Shown: positions 17,495 through 27,146, counted from the stretch's first letter. The stretch is DNA of 64,000 bases from Roseiarcus sp963770275 (GCA_963770275.1 CAVYPD010000025.1:1-64000), one strand, 5' to 3'. Program-made: numbers and translations. Notes: generated by a model not told the origin, from the letters alone.

Positions 17495-19684
17495 ATGGCG
17501 CTTTCCTATTTCGATAAGTTTGTTGGCTTTCATCAACTATGGGTCACCGACGGACGGAAGGTCCTGCATGCCGTCGCGTCGTTCGGCCAAGGGGCGATCC
17601 AAAATCTCACGACGATCGGCAGCCGTGTTTTCTTCTCGGTCCAAAGCGCGGCGAATGGCGTTGAGCTGTGGACGTCGGATGGCACCGCTGCCGGCACTGT
17701 GATGGTCAAGGACGTCAACCCGGGACAAGGCGACTCGAATCCTCAGTTTCTGACGAACGTCAATGGCGTGCTCTACTTCGAGGCCGACGACGGAGCCCAT
17801 GGCGGTGAGCTATGGAAGTCCGATGGAACCGCCGCCGGAACGTTACTGGTCAAGGACATCGCCCCTGGCGACAATGCCTCCTTTGGGCAGCAACTGACGA
17901 ACGTCAACGGTACGCTCTACTTCACCGCTGCGGACCGTTCCTTCGGCGTTGGCGACCACGGCGATGAGCTCTGGAAGACGGACGGGACCGCGGCCGGAAC
18001 AGTTATCGTCAAAGACATCAGCCCTGCGCACTCGGCTCCTCCCCCCTTCGACCTGACGAACGTTAACGGGACGCTTTATTTCGACGGCAGCGACCCGCAG
18101 CACGGCTCGGAGTTATGGAAGTCGGATGGGACGGCCGGCGGAACCCGGATGGTCAAGGATATCGTTCCCGGCGAAGGCGGCTCCGGCCCCTCCGATCTAA
18201 CGAACGTCAACGGTAAGCTTTACTTTGGCGCCAACGGCGGCAAGCTCGGCGTCGAGCTGTGGCAATCGGACGGGACGGCTGCCGGAACCAAGATGGTCAA
18301 GGACATAATTCCTGGCTCCGAGAGCTCCGACCCCTCCGATATGACGAACGTCAATGGCACGCTTTACTTCGTTGCCAACGACGGCGACGGCGTGGGCGCG
18401 CATGGCAGGGAGCTCTGGAAGACCGACGGGACCGCCGCCGGAACGGTGATGGTCAAGGACATCAATCCTGGGCCAAACGGCTCCTCCACTGGCAATCTGA
18501 AGAACGTCGACGGCACGCTCTTCTTCCGCGCCCACGACGCGACGAATGGCGATGAACTATGGAAATCGGATGGGACCGCCGTCGGGACCGTGATGATCAA
18601 GGACATCAATCCCGATTCTGGAAACTCCTCGCCTCACGACTTGACCGCCGCCAACGGGCTTCTCGAATTCTACGCCTTCGACGGAATGAGCGTCGGTCTC
18701 TTCCGGTCAGACGGGACCGCGGACGGCACGAGCGAACTCGCTGCGAATGTGAATGACGCGACGCCGCTCGGCGTCACGGCGACCCCGGACAGCGACTTTG
18801 ATGGCGATAGTTTTTCCGACATCCTGTGGCAGAACACGAGCACCGGGCAGGTCTCGATCGGGGACATAAATGGAAAGCCGCTGAGCGGTGGCGGGATCAT
18901 CAGCTCCAACCCGGGGCCGGCTTGGAAAGCGATCGGAACCGGCGACTTCAACGGCGACAGCCTCTCCGACATCCTGTGGCAAAACCTGAGCAGCGGCCAA
19001 GTTTCGATCTGGGAGATGAACGGGAACACCCGGATCGGCGGCGGGCCCGTCAGCACGGGTCTTGGGCCCACCTGGAAAGCGATTGCAACCGGCGACTTCA
19101 ATGATGACGGCCATTCCGACATTCTTTTTCAGAACCTGAGCACTGGTCAGGCTTCGGTCCGGGAAATGAATGGAAGGGCGTTCGTCGGCGGCGGGACGGT
19201 CAGCCCCAATCCCGGGCCGGCCTGGAAAGCAGTCGGAACGGGCGACTTCGACGGGGATGGCCATTCCGACATCCTTTTCCGGAACGTCAGCACGGGTCAG
19301 GTCTCGATCTGGGAAATGGACGGGGCCCAACGGACTGGCGGCGGGCCCGTCAGCCCTAATCCGGGGCTGGCTTGGAAACTAATCGGAACCGGCGATTTCA
19401 ATGACGATGGCCGCTCCGACATTCTTTTTCAGAACCTGAGCACCGGTCAGGCCTCGATCTGGGAGATGAACGGGGCCAACCGGATCGGCGGCGGGGCGGT
19501 CAGCCCCAATCCGGGGCTGGCTTGGCACGCCATCGGAACCAGCGACTTCAACGGCGACGGCTTCTCGGACATCGAGTGGCAGAACGCCAATGGTCAGGCC
19601 TCAGTCTGGGAGATGAACGGGAAGGCCCGGATCGCAGGCGAAGCCGTTGGGGAGCTGGGGGTGGGCTGGCGAGCGGTGGCCTGA
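17495..19684 (+). CDS. ELP-repeat and FG-GAP/VCBS-repeat protein, likely secreted
   Basis: A 729-residue repeat protein. Residues ~50-410 hold seven good copies plus one weak copy of the ELWKSDGTAAGTVMVKDI unit, spaced ~48-52 residues ('ELP' hyalin-like beta repeats). Residues ~430-725 hold six FG-GAP-like units with the calcium-type loop DFNGDGxSDILWQN, spaced exactly 50 residues (150 bases in DNA). Together they predict two beta-propeller-like domains. No Sec signal peptide is visible at the N-terminus MALSYFDKFVGFHQLW, so if exported it would use type I secretion or another route; no exporter is nearby. The start is ATG 17495 after GCGAGGAATTC. Upstream lie a CRP-like palindrome and a second inverted repeat. 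Similar proteins are surface or matrix proteins; binding or enzymatic activity is unknown. Confidence 0.88.
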   Translation: MALSYFDKFVGFHQLWVTDGRKVLHAVASFGQGAIQNLTTIGSRVFFSVQSAANGVELWTSDGTAAGTVMVKDVNPGQGDSNPQFLTNVNGVLYFEADDGAHGGELWKSDGTAAGTLLVKDIAPGDNASFGQQLTNVNGTLYFTAADRSFGVGDHGDELWKTDGTAAGTVIVKDISPAHSAPPPFDLTNVNGTLYFDGSDPQHGSELWKSDGTAGGTRMVKDIVPGEGGSGPSDLTNVNGKLYFGANGGKLGVELWQSDGTAAGTKMVKDIIPGSESSDPSDMTNVNGTLYFVANDGDGVGAHGRELWKTDGTAAGTVMVKDINPGPNGSSTGNLKNVDGTLFFRAHDATNGDELWKSDGTAVGTVMIKDINPDSGNSSPHDLTAANGLLEFYAFDGMSVGLFRSDGTADGTSELAANVNDATPLGVTATPDSDFDGDSFSDILWQNTSTGQVSIGDINGKPLSGGGIISSNPGPAWKAIGTGDFNGDSLSDILWQNLSSGQVSIWEMNGNTRIGGGPVSTGLGPTWKAIATGDFNDDGHSDILFQNLSTGQASVREMNGRAFVGGGTVSPNPGPAWKAVGTGDFDGDGHSDILFRNVSTGQVSIWEMDGAQRTGGGPVSPNPGLAWKLIGTGDFNDDGRSDILFQNLSTGQASIWEMNGANRIGGGAVSPNPGLAWHAIGTSDFNGDGFSDIEWQNANGQASVWEMNGKARIAGEAVGELGVGWRAVA
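18791..19680 (+). repeat. Six tandem ~150-bp coding repeats
   Basis: The motif encoding GDFNxDGxSDI recurs at about 18791, 18941, 19091, 19241, 19391 and 19541, an exact 150-base period. Units are similar enough at DNA level to permit recombination and copy-number change. Confidence 0.85.
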
Positions 19685-19868
19685 CGTTCACTAAACCCCC
19701 TTTGCGTTCGGCGGCGACATCCTGCGTCCGGCAACCACGCCCGTCTTAAGTGCTGAAGCTCATCCTGATCATTAACGCGACTGCGAGGTCCGTGGTCGGC
19801 GGCCTTCGCTTCGGAACGCCTGGAGTTGACGGGTTATGCATGTTGAGAGGCGCTTCGCCGCCTTTCCG

Positions 19869-20261
19869 CTAGTTCAGAACCCGCTTTCCGTCCGGATAGT
19901 CGAGGGAAAATGCGGGGATGGACACCTCAAAACTCCGTCCCTCTGGATCGACCATCCGGTATTCGCCGACCATGAGGCCGCTCGGCGTGGTCAGCGGGCA
20001 ACCCGAGGTGTAGCGGAACGACTTGCCCGGCTCGATCGTCGGTTGCTCGCCGACGACGCCGGGTCCGCGCACCTCTTGGTGACGGCCGGCCGCGTCAGTG
20101 ATCCGCCAGTGTCGCTCGATCAGCGTCACAGATTTGTCGCCGAGATTGACGATCTCAACTGCATAGCGCCAGAAATAGCGCCGTTCGTCCGGATCGGAGC
20201 GTTCCGGATCGAAGGTTGGCTCGACGGTGACTTTGACCTGATGCGTAACGGCTTCGTACAT
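19869..20261 (-). CDS. apaG: ApaG (Co2+/Mg2+ efflux-associated) protein
   Basis: A 130-residue immunoglobulin-like DUF525 protein. Family blocks are all present: VKVTVEPTFDPERS, RYFWRYAVEIVNLGDKSVTLIERHWRITDAAG, VRGPGVVGEQPTIEPGKSFRYTSGCPL and GLMVGEYRMVDPEG. Implicated genetically in cobalt/magnesium efflux in Salmonella; the biochemical role is unsettled. It is divergent from argE with ~90 bases between starts, which must hold both promoters. Confidence 0.95.
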   Translation of the reverse strand: MYEAVTHQVKVTVEPTFDPERSDPDERRYFWRYAVEIVNLGDKSVTLIERHWRITDAAGRHQEVRGPGVVGEQPTIEPGKSFRYTSGCPLTTPSGLMVGEYRMVDPEGRSFEVSIPAFSLDYPDGKRVLN

Positions 20262-20353
20262 GCAATCCTCATTCTAACGGCCCAGGTCGCGCCGTCCACC
20301 GCCTCCGTGGTTGCGGACGACGCCACCCGTGGCGCGATTGTCGGAGCGCCCGG

Positions 20354-21520
20354 ATGACGAGCGATGGCCGCCTCGCCGAGGCCAAGGCGCTGCTCACGCG
20401 GCTGATCGCCTTCGAGAGCGTGAGCGACACTTCCAATCTGCCGCTTATCGACTTTGTCGAGAGCTACCTGCGGGAACACAAGCTCGAATCGCGCCGCGCG
20501 CCGAATGCGGCCGGCGACAAGGCCGCCATCCTCGCCACGATCGGGCCACGCGTCGATGGCGGCGTGGTCTTGTCGGGCCACTCCGATGTCGTGCCGGTCG
20601 AGGGGCAGCCGTGGTCGAGCCCGCCGTTCACGTTGCGCGAGGATTCCGGGCGCCTTTATGGCCGGGGCGCCTGCGACATGAAAGGCTTCGACGCCTGCGT
20701 GCTGGCGATGGCGCCTGTGTTCCGGGACGCTGGCCTCAGGCGCCCGATCCACATCGTCTTGAGTTACGACGAGGAGACCACCTGCCTCGGCTCGCGCGAC
20801 ATTATCGCCCGCTTCGGCAACGACGAGCCGCGACCGGCCGCGGTCATCGTCGGCGAGCCGACCATGATGAAGGTCGCCGACGCGCATAAAAGCGTGGCGA
20901 CTTTTCGCACGGTCGTAACCGGGCATGAAGCCCATTCTGCCCTGCCGGCGCTTGGCGCCAACGCCGTCGCGGCGGCCGCCGACGTGGTGAGCGAGATCGG
21001 CCGGCTCGCACGCGCCTACGAGGAGGGCCCGCTCGACCCGCGCTTCACCCCGCCCTACTCAACCCTCCACGTCGGCATGATCCGCGGCGGGACGGCGCGC
21101 AACATCCTGGCGCGCGAGTGCGTGTTCAATTGGGAGTTTCGCGGCCTGCCGGGCGCCAAGACCGCCTCGGCGCTGGCGAAGGTTCAGGCGTTCGTCGACG
21201 AAGTCGCCCTGCCGAGGCTGACGCGCTTCGTGGCGGGCCCCTCGATCGTGACGACGATCGAGGTCGACGTGCCCCCGCTCGCGGCCGACGCGGGGTCTGT
21301 GGCCGAAACGCTGGCGCTGAGGCTCACCCGCTCCAACAACGCGATCGCCGTGTCGTTTGCCACGGAGGCCGGCCACTTTCAGGGCGCGGGCCTGCCGACC
21401 ATCGTCTGCGGACCGGGCTCGATCGACATGGCGCATAAAGCCGACGAGTTCGTCGACGAGGCGCAGCTCGTCGCCTGCCTGGAATTCCTCGAACGCCTCG
21501 CCGAGGACTTGTCGCGCTGA
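20354..21520 (+). CDS. argE: Acetylornithine deacetylase
   Basis: A 388-residue M20 metallo-deacylase that removes acetate from N-acetylornithine in arginine synthesis. Di-zinc ligands are visible in LSGHSDVVPVEGQPW, GRGACDMKGFDAC, SYDEETTCLGSRD (catalytic Glu pair) and GEPT. The dimerisation lid starts TGHEAHSALPALGANAV, and the last ligand is the His of MAHKADEFV. The combination with GGTARNILA is typical of ArgE rather than DapE. Start ATG 20354 overlaps no gene. Isolated from other arg genes. Confidence 0.93.
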   Translation: MTSDGRLAEAKALLTRLIAFESVSDTSNLPLIDFVESYLREHKLESRRAPNAAGDKAAILATIGPRVDGGVVLSGHSDVVPVEGQPWSSPPFTLREDSGRLYGRGACDMKGFDACVLAMAPVFRDAGLRRPIHIVLSYDEETTCLGSRDIIARFGNDEPRPAAVIVGEPTMMKVADAHKSVATFRTVVTGHEAHSALPALGANAVAAAADVVSEIGRLARAYEEGPLDPRFTPPYSTLHVGMIRGGTARNILARECVFNWEFRGLPGAKTASALAKVQAFVDEVALPRLTRFVAGPSIVTTIEVDVPPLAADAGSVAETLALRLTRSNNAIAVSFATEAGHFQGAGLPTIVCGPGSIDMAHKADEFVDEAQLVACLEFLERLAEDLSR

Positions 21521-21623
21521 TATTCGGCGCCTCGGTTCTGCTTGCCGCGCCCCGTGGACCCGGGCAGGTTCGCTCGTCGCCGCGAATCGCAAAAATCGCG
21601 GCTTATGGGTTGGGGTTAGGACG

Positions 21624-22436
21624 GTGAGGCTTCTCACGCTCATCTGTCGGCGGGTGGCCGTCTTCGCGCTGGGCGCCTTCAGCGTCTGGCTGATCGTCTT
21701 CGTTTTCCGCTTCACCGACCGCAGGCTGCCGGCAATCCTGGCGCTGAGCCTGGTCTACGCGCTCGCGGCTTACGTGTTCTTGCCGCGCATCGTGCGGATG
21801 AGCCTGAAAATCCTGCAACGCAAGAGCGTGCCGAGCTTCACTCTCACCGGCGATGGGTTTCCCGGAGACCCGGTCAATCTCGTCCTCATGGGCGAGTTCA
21901 GCCAACTTCGCGCCGCCTTTCTCGCGGCGGGCTGGATAGAAGCTCAGCCCCTCAATCTGGCCAGCTCCTGGCGGATGGTCGTGGCCTTCGTGCTCAATCG
22001 GTCCTATCCCGCCGCGCCGTTCAGCACGCTCTTTCTGTTCGGCCGCGCGCAGGACGTTGGCTTCCAGAAGGCGATCGACATGAGCCCGCGCAAGCGCCAT
22101 CACGTCCGCTTCTGGGCGCTGAGCCTCGAGCGCGACGACGAGCCGTTGAACACTCCCGAGTTCTGGCTGAACGCCGATCGTCCGCCAATTGGCGCACCCG
22201 CGCTCTGGGTCGGGGCTGGAACGCGGGACACGGGGCTCTCCTTCACCAAGTTCACCTTCCAGTTCACCCACGCGACCGACAATGACGTGAACGTCGAGCG
22301 CGATTTCATCGTCGCCGAGCTCAAAAGGACCGGCGCCATTGGCGACGTCGCGTTGCGCCGCGCCGGGGAAACGCTTGTCGCCCGCGTCAATCATTACGTG
22401 ACGGACGGGGATGTCGCGGCGGCGAATCTGAGCTGA
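21624..22436 (+). CDS. LssY C-terminal domain membrane protein
   Basis: About 270 residues. Two N-terminal membrane helices (LICRRVAVFALGAFSVWLIVF and LPAILALSLVYALAAYVFLP) are followed by a soluble LssY_C domain (PF14067). That domain shows GDPVNLVLMGEFSQLRAAFLAAGW, SSWRMV, YPAAPFSTLFLFGRAQD and SPRKRHHVRFW. The chosen start is the GTG at 21624, preceded by a GGTTAGGA site; an earlier in-frame start would add a non-family N-terminus overlapping argE. LssY in Legionella belongs to a type I secretion-linked locus; the function of the C-terminal domain is unknown. Confidence 0.8.
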   Translation: MRLLTLICRRVAVFALGAFSVWLIVFVFRFTDRRLPAILALSLVYALAAYVFLPRIVRMSLKILQRKSVPSFTLTGDGFPGDPVNLVLMGEFSQLRAAFLAAGWIEAQPLNLASSWRMVVAFVLNRSYPAAPFSTLFLFGRAQDVGFQKAIDMSPRKRHHVRFWALSLERDDEPLNTPEFWLNADRPPIGAPALWVGAGTRDTGLSFTKFTFQFTHATDNDVNVERDFIVAELKRTGAIGDVALRRAGETLVARVNHYVTDGDVAAANLS

Positions 22437-22588
22437 AGGAAGGCCCCGTGCACGACAAGCGTCTCATTCTCCGCCATCTTCGAGACTGCGCACATGGTCA
22501 AGAACGGAGCCGCTCAGAGGCGGCTCGATCGCTGCTTTGGAGTGACGACCTTTGAGCTCGGGTGACTCAGGCGCGGCCTAAGGCGCGC

Positions 22589-22981
22589 TCACCAGCGGCC
22601 GTGCCCGCCTGGCTGCTGAATCGTCATGACTTCGACCCGGCCTCGCGGGCCGATCCAGCCCGACATGACCCAGCTCGTCAGGCTCACGACGATCGCGGCG
22701 AAGACCGCAGACCAGAATCCTGCGACCAGGAAGCCCGGGAGGAACCAGGCGACGAGCAGGATCATCAGCGCGTTGATCACGAGCAGGAATAGCCCGAGCG
22801 TGAGTAAGGTGATGGGCAGTGTAAGGATAATGATGATCGGCCGCACGAAGGCGTTGACGACGCCAAGCAGAAGCGCCGCGGCGATCAGCGTGCCGGTCGA
22901 ATTGAACGCGACCAGGCCCATCTTCGAGGCGAGCCAGAGGCCGATTGCGACCACTGCCGCGCGAATAAGGAAGCCTTCCAT
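22589..22981 (-). CDS. Phage holin family (PF04020) membrane protein
   Basis: 130 residues with four predicted membrane helices: MEGFLIRAAVVAIGLWLASK, TGTLIAAALLLGVVNAFVRPII, ITLLTLGLFLLVINALMILL and VAGFWSAVFAAIVVSL. The NAFVRPII and LTLGLFLLVINALM blocks are typical of the superfamily IV holin-like proteins found in non-phage chromosomes. A glycine/histidine-rich tail follows. The ATG at 22981 has AGGAGGG 5-6 bases upstream. No lysis genes are near, so a phage role is unlikely. Confidence 0.88.
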   Translation of the reverse strand: MEGFLIRAAVVAIGLWLASKMGLVAFNSTGTLIAAALLLGVVNAFVRPIIIILTLPITLLTLGLFLLVINALMILLVAWFLPGFLVAGFWSAVFAAIVVSLTSWVMSGWIGPRGRVEVMTIQQPGGHGRW

Positions 22982-23092
22982 GACGCCCTCCTGTCCAGGC
23001 GCTTCATGTAGCGATCGAGGTCGCCGTTCGCTAGGGCCGACGCGATGACAGGCCGGCGCCGACCGGCTATCTAAGGCGCAGAGGTTGGCCCC

Positions 23093-23575
23093 GTGTCCGA
23101 AAACGCCAAGCGCCCAGTCGCCCTTCTCGCCGTAGAAGCGCCGCCGCGTCCTTTTCGCACCAACTATCCTGAGCCGTTCACTTCGCGCATGGCCGGACGC
23201 GACAAGCGGCCGCTCGGAGATCTGTTCGGGCTGACGAATTTCGGCGTCAACATCACGCGACTTGCGCCCGGCGGAGCCTCGGCTCTGCGCCACGCCCACA
23301 CGAAGCAGGACGAGTTCGTCTATATCCTGGAAGGGCGCCCGACCCTGGTCACAGACGCCGGCCGGACGGCTCTTCACCCCGGCATGTGCGCCGGCTTCAA
23401 GGCAGGAAGCGGCGACGCCCATTGCCTCATCAACGAAACCGGCGCGGACGTCGTCTATCTCGAAATCGGCGACCGGACCGCGGGCGATGCGGCGGACTAT
23501 CCCGACGACGATCTCGCCGTGGTGACGATCGACGGCCAGCGGCGGATGGCGCACAAGGACGGGACGCCGTACTGA
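23093..23575 (+). CDS. Cupin-domain protein
   Basis: A 160-residue single-domain cupin. The metal motif is visible: RHAHTKQDEFVYILEG (His67, His69, Glu74 region) and the second motif GSGDAHCLINETG with its His. The rest, LGDLFGLTNFGVNITRLAPGGAS, is a family feature of cupins often annotated as transcriptional-regulator-like or sugar-binding. It starts at GTG 23093. The metal and substrate are unknown; it stands alone. Confidence 0.85.
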   Translation: MSENAKRPVALLAVEAPPRPFRTNYPEPFTSRMAGRDKRPLGDLFGLTNFGVNITRLAPGGASALRHAHTKQDEFVYILEGRPTLVTDAGRTALHPGMCAGFKAGSGDAHCLINETGADVVYLEIGDRTAGDAADYPDDDLAVVTIDGQRRMAHKDGTPY

Positions 23576-23871
23576 TCGGCGAGGGCGTCGCGTTCGGAGT
23601 TTGGCTGGCCGGCGCGCACCGAGCCTCCGGCGAGCCGCGAAGCGTCTCAAGCCCGCAATTGACTACAGTCACCGCGGAAAAGAGCCCTTTCGGTTGGGTG
23701 CGCGGACCCTTGGCGCGGCTTTCCGGAGCATAGAGGCGCGTCCGTCGCGCCGCCCGATCGACGTCATATTTCCAGTTGACAGGCCGAGCCGGGAGGCAAC
23801 ATAAGCCTTGCCGCAACCCGCCTCGGCCCGCCCGGGGCGTTTTCGTCCGCGAGACTTGATCCTGCGGACAT
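23576..23871. other. Spacer before tRNA-Tyr
   Basis: No gene recognised in these ~300 bases. It should contain the tRNA promoter; no clear -35/-10 pair can be called by eye. Confidence 0.4.
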
Positions 23872-23956
23872 GGGGGAGTGTCCCGAGTGGCAAAGGGGGC
23901 GGACTGTAAATCCGCTGGCTAAGCCTTCGTAGGTTCGAGTCCTACCTCCCCCACCA
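23872..23956 (+). tRNA. tRNA-Tyr (anticodon GTA)
   Basis: A class II tRNA. The acceptor stem gggggag pairs with ctccccc, followed by an encoded ACCA. The anticodon loop is ctGTAaa with stem cgga/tccg. The long variable arm gctggctaagccttcgt and the T-arm ggttcgagtcc are present. It marks the left border of the accessory region. Confidence 0.97.
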
Positions 23957-24031
23957 GCCAAGTAATTGAATTTACTTTAGTTTTATCACTATCGAAATCG
24001 GCGGGACGCCTCCTACGTAACGGTCAGACCA

Positions 24032-24543
24032 TGGGTGCTGAAGTTCGGACCGTCGTTCGCCAAGGAACTTCGCCGTAGACGTCATCGGCTCACTCGCACT
24101 GACATCTTGACGAGATGGCGGTTCTTTATCGCCGGCAGGCGATGGCTCTGCGAGCGGTCGACGACGAAGGCGAGGTTCTCGATCTGCTGCTGCAACGGCA
24201 ACGCGAAGACCGCGGCCGTGAATTGATGCGCAAGCTGCTCAAAAAGCACGGCTGCGCGCCGGACGTGCTGATGACTGACAAACTCCGTTCTTATATTGTG
24301 GCGACGTCCGAACTCAGATTGACGGCTCGCCACGAGCAGGCCCTGCGGAGAAACAATCGCGCCGAGAATTCCCACCTCCCGGTTCGTCGACGCGAGCGGA
24401 AGATGCAGCGGTTCAAATCGCCCGGATCAACGCAACGGTTCCTGTCCGTTCATGCCGCGATCCAGAACGCGTTCGACGTCCACCGCCCTCTCGTTTCCCG
24501 CAATACGCTCCGCGCTCTCAGGGGCGAAGCGTTTCAGAATTGA
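24032..24543 (+). pseudogene. IS6-family transposase, 5'-truncated and frameshifted
   Basis: The DDE transposase of the IS6 family. It retains VLKFGPSFAKELRRRRHR in one frame. After a shift near 24100 it retains HLDEMAVL (first Asp), RAVDDEGEVLDLLLQ, VLMTDKLRSY (second Asp) and RRNNRAENSHLPVRRRERKMQRFKS (catalytic Glu). About 60 N-terminal codons are missing and no terminal inverted repeats are recognised, so the element is dead. It begins 76 bases after tRNA-Tyr, suggesting the tRNA flank was an insertion or recombination point. Confidence 0.85.
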
Positions 24544-24696
24544 GGGGCGGCGCCTGCGACGGCCTGACCAAGAGGCGAGCCCTTCGACTCTCGTTCGGCG
24601 GGAACCAAGTTTACGCTACAACCGCCGGCGGCGGATATCTTGCTCCGTGACGGACCGCAAGATCTATGATCGCAGCCGAAACTCGAGGAGACCGCT

Positions 24697-25560
24697 ATGC
24701 CTACCCTTCGCTCCGACCTCGATTTTGCGATGCCTTTCTCAAACGTCCTACACCTTAGCTTCCCAGACAAGATCAAGGCGACTCGGCTGGCGGGTTTCGC
24801 CCAGATGTCGATCCAGCCGCAGGAGGTGCTAAAGCTTGCCGGCGAAGGCCTGTCGATCCGGGACATGAAGGCGATCGCCGCAGATGGCGGCGTGGAGATC
24901 GCGCGCCTCGATCCGCTCTGCCCTTGGGTCCCCAACTGGAAGCCGACGAATTTCGGCGCCGACTACGCCACAGCGCATGACGTCTCACCGAAAGTCTTCT
25001 TCGATCTTTGCGATGAGATTGGCTGTAAATACATGAGCCTGAACGCCACCTTCCCTGCGACCCGCTACTCGACCGCTCAGATCACGGAATTCTACGCTGC
25101 GATCTGTCGCCAGGCGGCTGAGCACGGCGTGACCTGCGATCTCGAATGCATACCGATGTGGGGTGTGGTCACCCTGGAACAGGGAACGCAGATCCTCAAC
25201 GATTCGGGGGTCAGCAATGGCGGATTCGTCTTCGACTGCACGCATTTCACCCGAGGCGGCACGCCGCTGACGATTCTCAGAGACATTCCGGGTCATCTCA
25301 TTCACTGCGTTCAGGTCTGCGACGGTTATGTGCCGTTGCGGACCGGCATGACGCTCGAAAAGGAGTGCTTCGAACGGCTGTGGCCGGGCCAAGGCGATTT
25401 TGCGATCGCTGCGATGCTGGACACGCTCAACGAAACGAGCGGGCTCACGCAGATCGGTCCAGAGGTCTTTTCGATCGAGATGGCGACCAAGTCCGCAGAA
25501 GAGATCGCCAAGCTGTCACGCGAGTCTCTGCTTCAATACAACGCGCTTACGCAAGCCTAG
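24697..25560 (+). CDS. Sugar phosphate isomerase/epimerase (xylose isomerase-like TIM barrel)
   Basis: A 287-residue AP_endonuc_2/xylose isomerase-like TIM barrel. Typical metal-site strands are visible: CDLECIPMWGVVTLEQG, GGFVFDCTHFTRGGTP and HCVQVCDGY, plus GQGDFAIAAMLDTL near the end. Such enzymes epimerise or isomerise keto sugars, inositol derivatives or dehydroshikimate. The gene faces a second epimerase of the same fold and lies next to a sugar ABC transporter, so a sugar or polyol substrate is likely. Start ATG 24697 follows GAGGAGACCGCT. Confidence 0.88.
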   Translation: MPTLRSDLDFAMPFSNVLHLSFPDKIKATRLAGFAQMSIQPQEVLKLAGEGLSIRDMKAIAADGGVEIARLDPLCPWVPNWKPTNFGADYATAHDVSPKVFFDLCDEIGCKYMSLNATFPATRYSTAQITEFYAAICRQAAEHGVTCDLECIPMWGVVTLEQGTQILNDSGVSNGGFVFDCTHFTRGGTPLTILRDIPGHLIHCVQVCDGYVPLRTGMTLEKECFERLWPGQGDFAIAAMLDTLNETSGLTQIGPEVFSIEMATKSAEEIAKLSRESLLQYNALTQA

Positions 25561-25852
25561 CTCTCGAATCGCGCGCGGTGACGGCGCCTCCGGCTCTTCC
25601 GCTCCGATCGCCGTCCGCGCAAGCCTCGTCGCTCGCATCAACGAACCTCGGTATGCCGTAGTAGAAGTTGTCTCCGGGCGCCCTGGGCAGGTTCTCATGG
25701 AGAGGAATCAGCCTTTCAGATTTCAGCCAATCAGCGGGCGCAAAGACCATGCCACCGACCCACCGAGCAGGGTGCGTCCCGACACGACATGCGCGGTCTG
25801 CGCTCATACACTGTCTGGCGCTGTGCGACCGCGCTCGAAGAGCGGGCCCAGC
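25561..25852. other. Spacer between convergent epimerase genes
   Basis: No gene recognised. On the - strand there is a short open frame with a protein-like stretch (LPRAPGDNFYYGIPRFVDA), but it is too short and unassigned; it may be a relic. Confidence 0.35.
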
Positions 25853-26846
25853 CTAGTTCGTCGAGTGAAGGATTCGCGGGGTCTGCATCCACTGCCTCAT
25901 CTGTCGCAGTTGCGACAAGTGTCGCAGAACGCCACAACTGATCGAACCGCAATCGCCGCCCGGCACAGATGACAGTGCCGACCTATTCCGTCGGCTCACG
26001 TCCATAAGGCGCCTGAGAAAGCGTAACCCGTCGCTTGCCAAGGCGTCCTGAGACGCGGCAACCGGCCGCCAAATGCGAACGAACTGAGCAAGATCCGGTA
26101 TGGACGGATTAAACGCCTCAATGACCAGGAATCCCTCATAGTCGACTTCGCGAAGAGCTTGTCTCACTTCGTTCCACCTCACTTGCCCGTCACCTGGCGT
26201 TCCGCGGTCATTCTCGCTCATATGCATGTGTTTGAGGTGCATTCCGGCCCGGCGAATGGCCGCTCCGACATCCTTTTCTTCGATCGACATATGAAACGTG
26301 TCGAGGTGGATACCAACGGCAGGGTTTCCGATGGCTTCGATAAAGTGAACTGCATCTTCAGCTATGTTCAAGAAGTCTGATTCAAAGCGGTTGAGCACCT
26401 CAATGGCAAGATCCACGCCTCTGCCCTCCGCCGTCTTTGCGACCTCGCGGAGAGCGGCAGCCGAGTCGGTCACGCTCCTGCGCTCGCGCTGCAGGCGACA
26501 AGAATTGCAAGCGGCCAATCTTGGCGTATAGCGGTCCAGCGACGATCTTGGCGCCGATCGCTTCGGCAGTACCAATCACACTGTTTAGAAATGAGATGCC
26601 TCGGTCGCGGACCTCCTTATTGGCGCTCGACAAGTCGTGCTCGGGCGTCAACGACGCGCTAACACTGCATTGGAGGCCTGCGTCTCGTATCCGCTTCCGT
26701 ACTTGGCTCGCGTCAAAACGCGGCTCAGCAGAAGTCACGAGAATTTCGATCACGTCGAAGCCTATTGCGGCGACCTTGTCGATGAGCGGCAAGTGCTCCT
26801 GGGTGAAGTCCCCAGCCCAGATCATCGTGTTTGCGCCGATTTTCAT
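25853..26846 (-). pseudogene. Sugar phosphate isomerase/epimerase (tagatose/psicose 3-epimerase-like), frameshifted
   Basis: A TIM-barrel epimerase resembling D-tagatose/D-psicose 3-epimerases. The N-terminal half reads MKIGANTMIWAGDFTQEHLP, then GFDVIEILV and AKIVAGPLYAKIGRLQFLSP. After a one-base shift near 26475 the second half continues REVAKTAEGRGVDLAIEVLNRFE (catalytic Glu), VGIHLDTFHMSIEEKD (metal Asp and His), HLKHMHMSENDRGTPGDG and FLVIEAF. The frame runs about 45 residues past the expected end, rich in Ser/Arg, so the stop may also have been lost. Divergent from the sugar-binding protein gene, the usual arrangement in a sugar regulon. Confidence 0.8.
25902..25917. promoter_or_regulatory. 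Palindrome TGTCGCA-GT-TGCGACA
   Basis: A perfect 7-bp inverted repeat with 2-base spacer, followed by a third direct half-site gtgtcgca at 25919-25926. It lies inside the readthrough tail of the epimerase frame, so it may be an operator, a weak hairpin or chance. Confidence 0.4.
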
Positions 26847-27146
26847 ACCTCTTTCCTCCTGGGATCAGACTTGCCCCGCTGAAACTCCGGTTGAATTGGC
26901 GCAACGTTCGTGCCGACCAACGACTAGCGCGGATCGACGCGCCATCTCGCGGAGTTCGCGCCCGAGCGCGCGACACGTGTCTCGACATGCGACAAACGGC
27001 CGGCCAAGCGCGCAAGCAGCCCGCAAATCGGCTGCTACATCCGAAATTCCTTGCGCGTTGGTTGCGTCGCTTTCAATGGCATGCGAATTGCGGTTTAAGG
27101 CGTGTGCGGTGTTAATCCGCTGCAGAAAACTAACAGGAGACATGGG
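26847..27146. promoter_or_regulatory. Divergent promoter region of epimerase and sugar ABC operon
   Basis: 300 bases between divergent starts. Contains the perfect decamer palindrome gacacgtgtc at 26973-26982, a possible operator. No -35/-10 pair can be assigned confidently. Confidence 0.45.

Noticed and set aside
22589..22981. Prophage indicated by a holin-family gene
   Set aside because: PF04020 proteins are common chromosomal proteins and no other phage gene is near.
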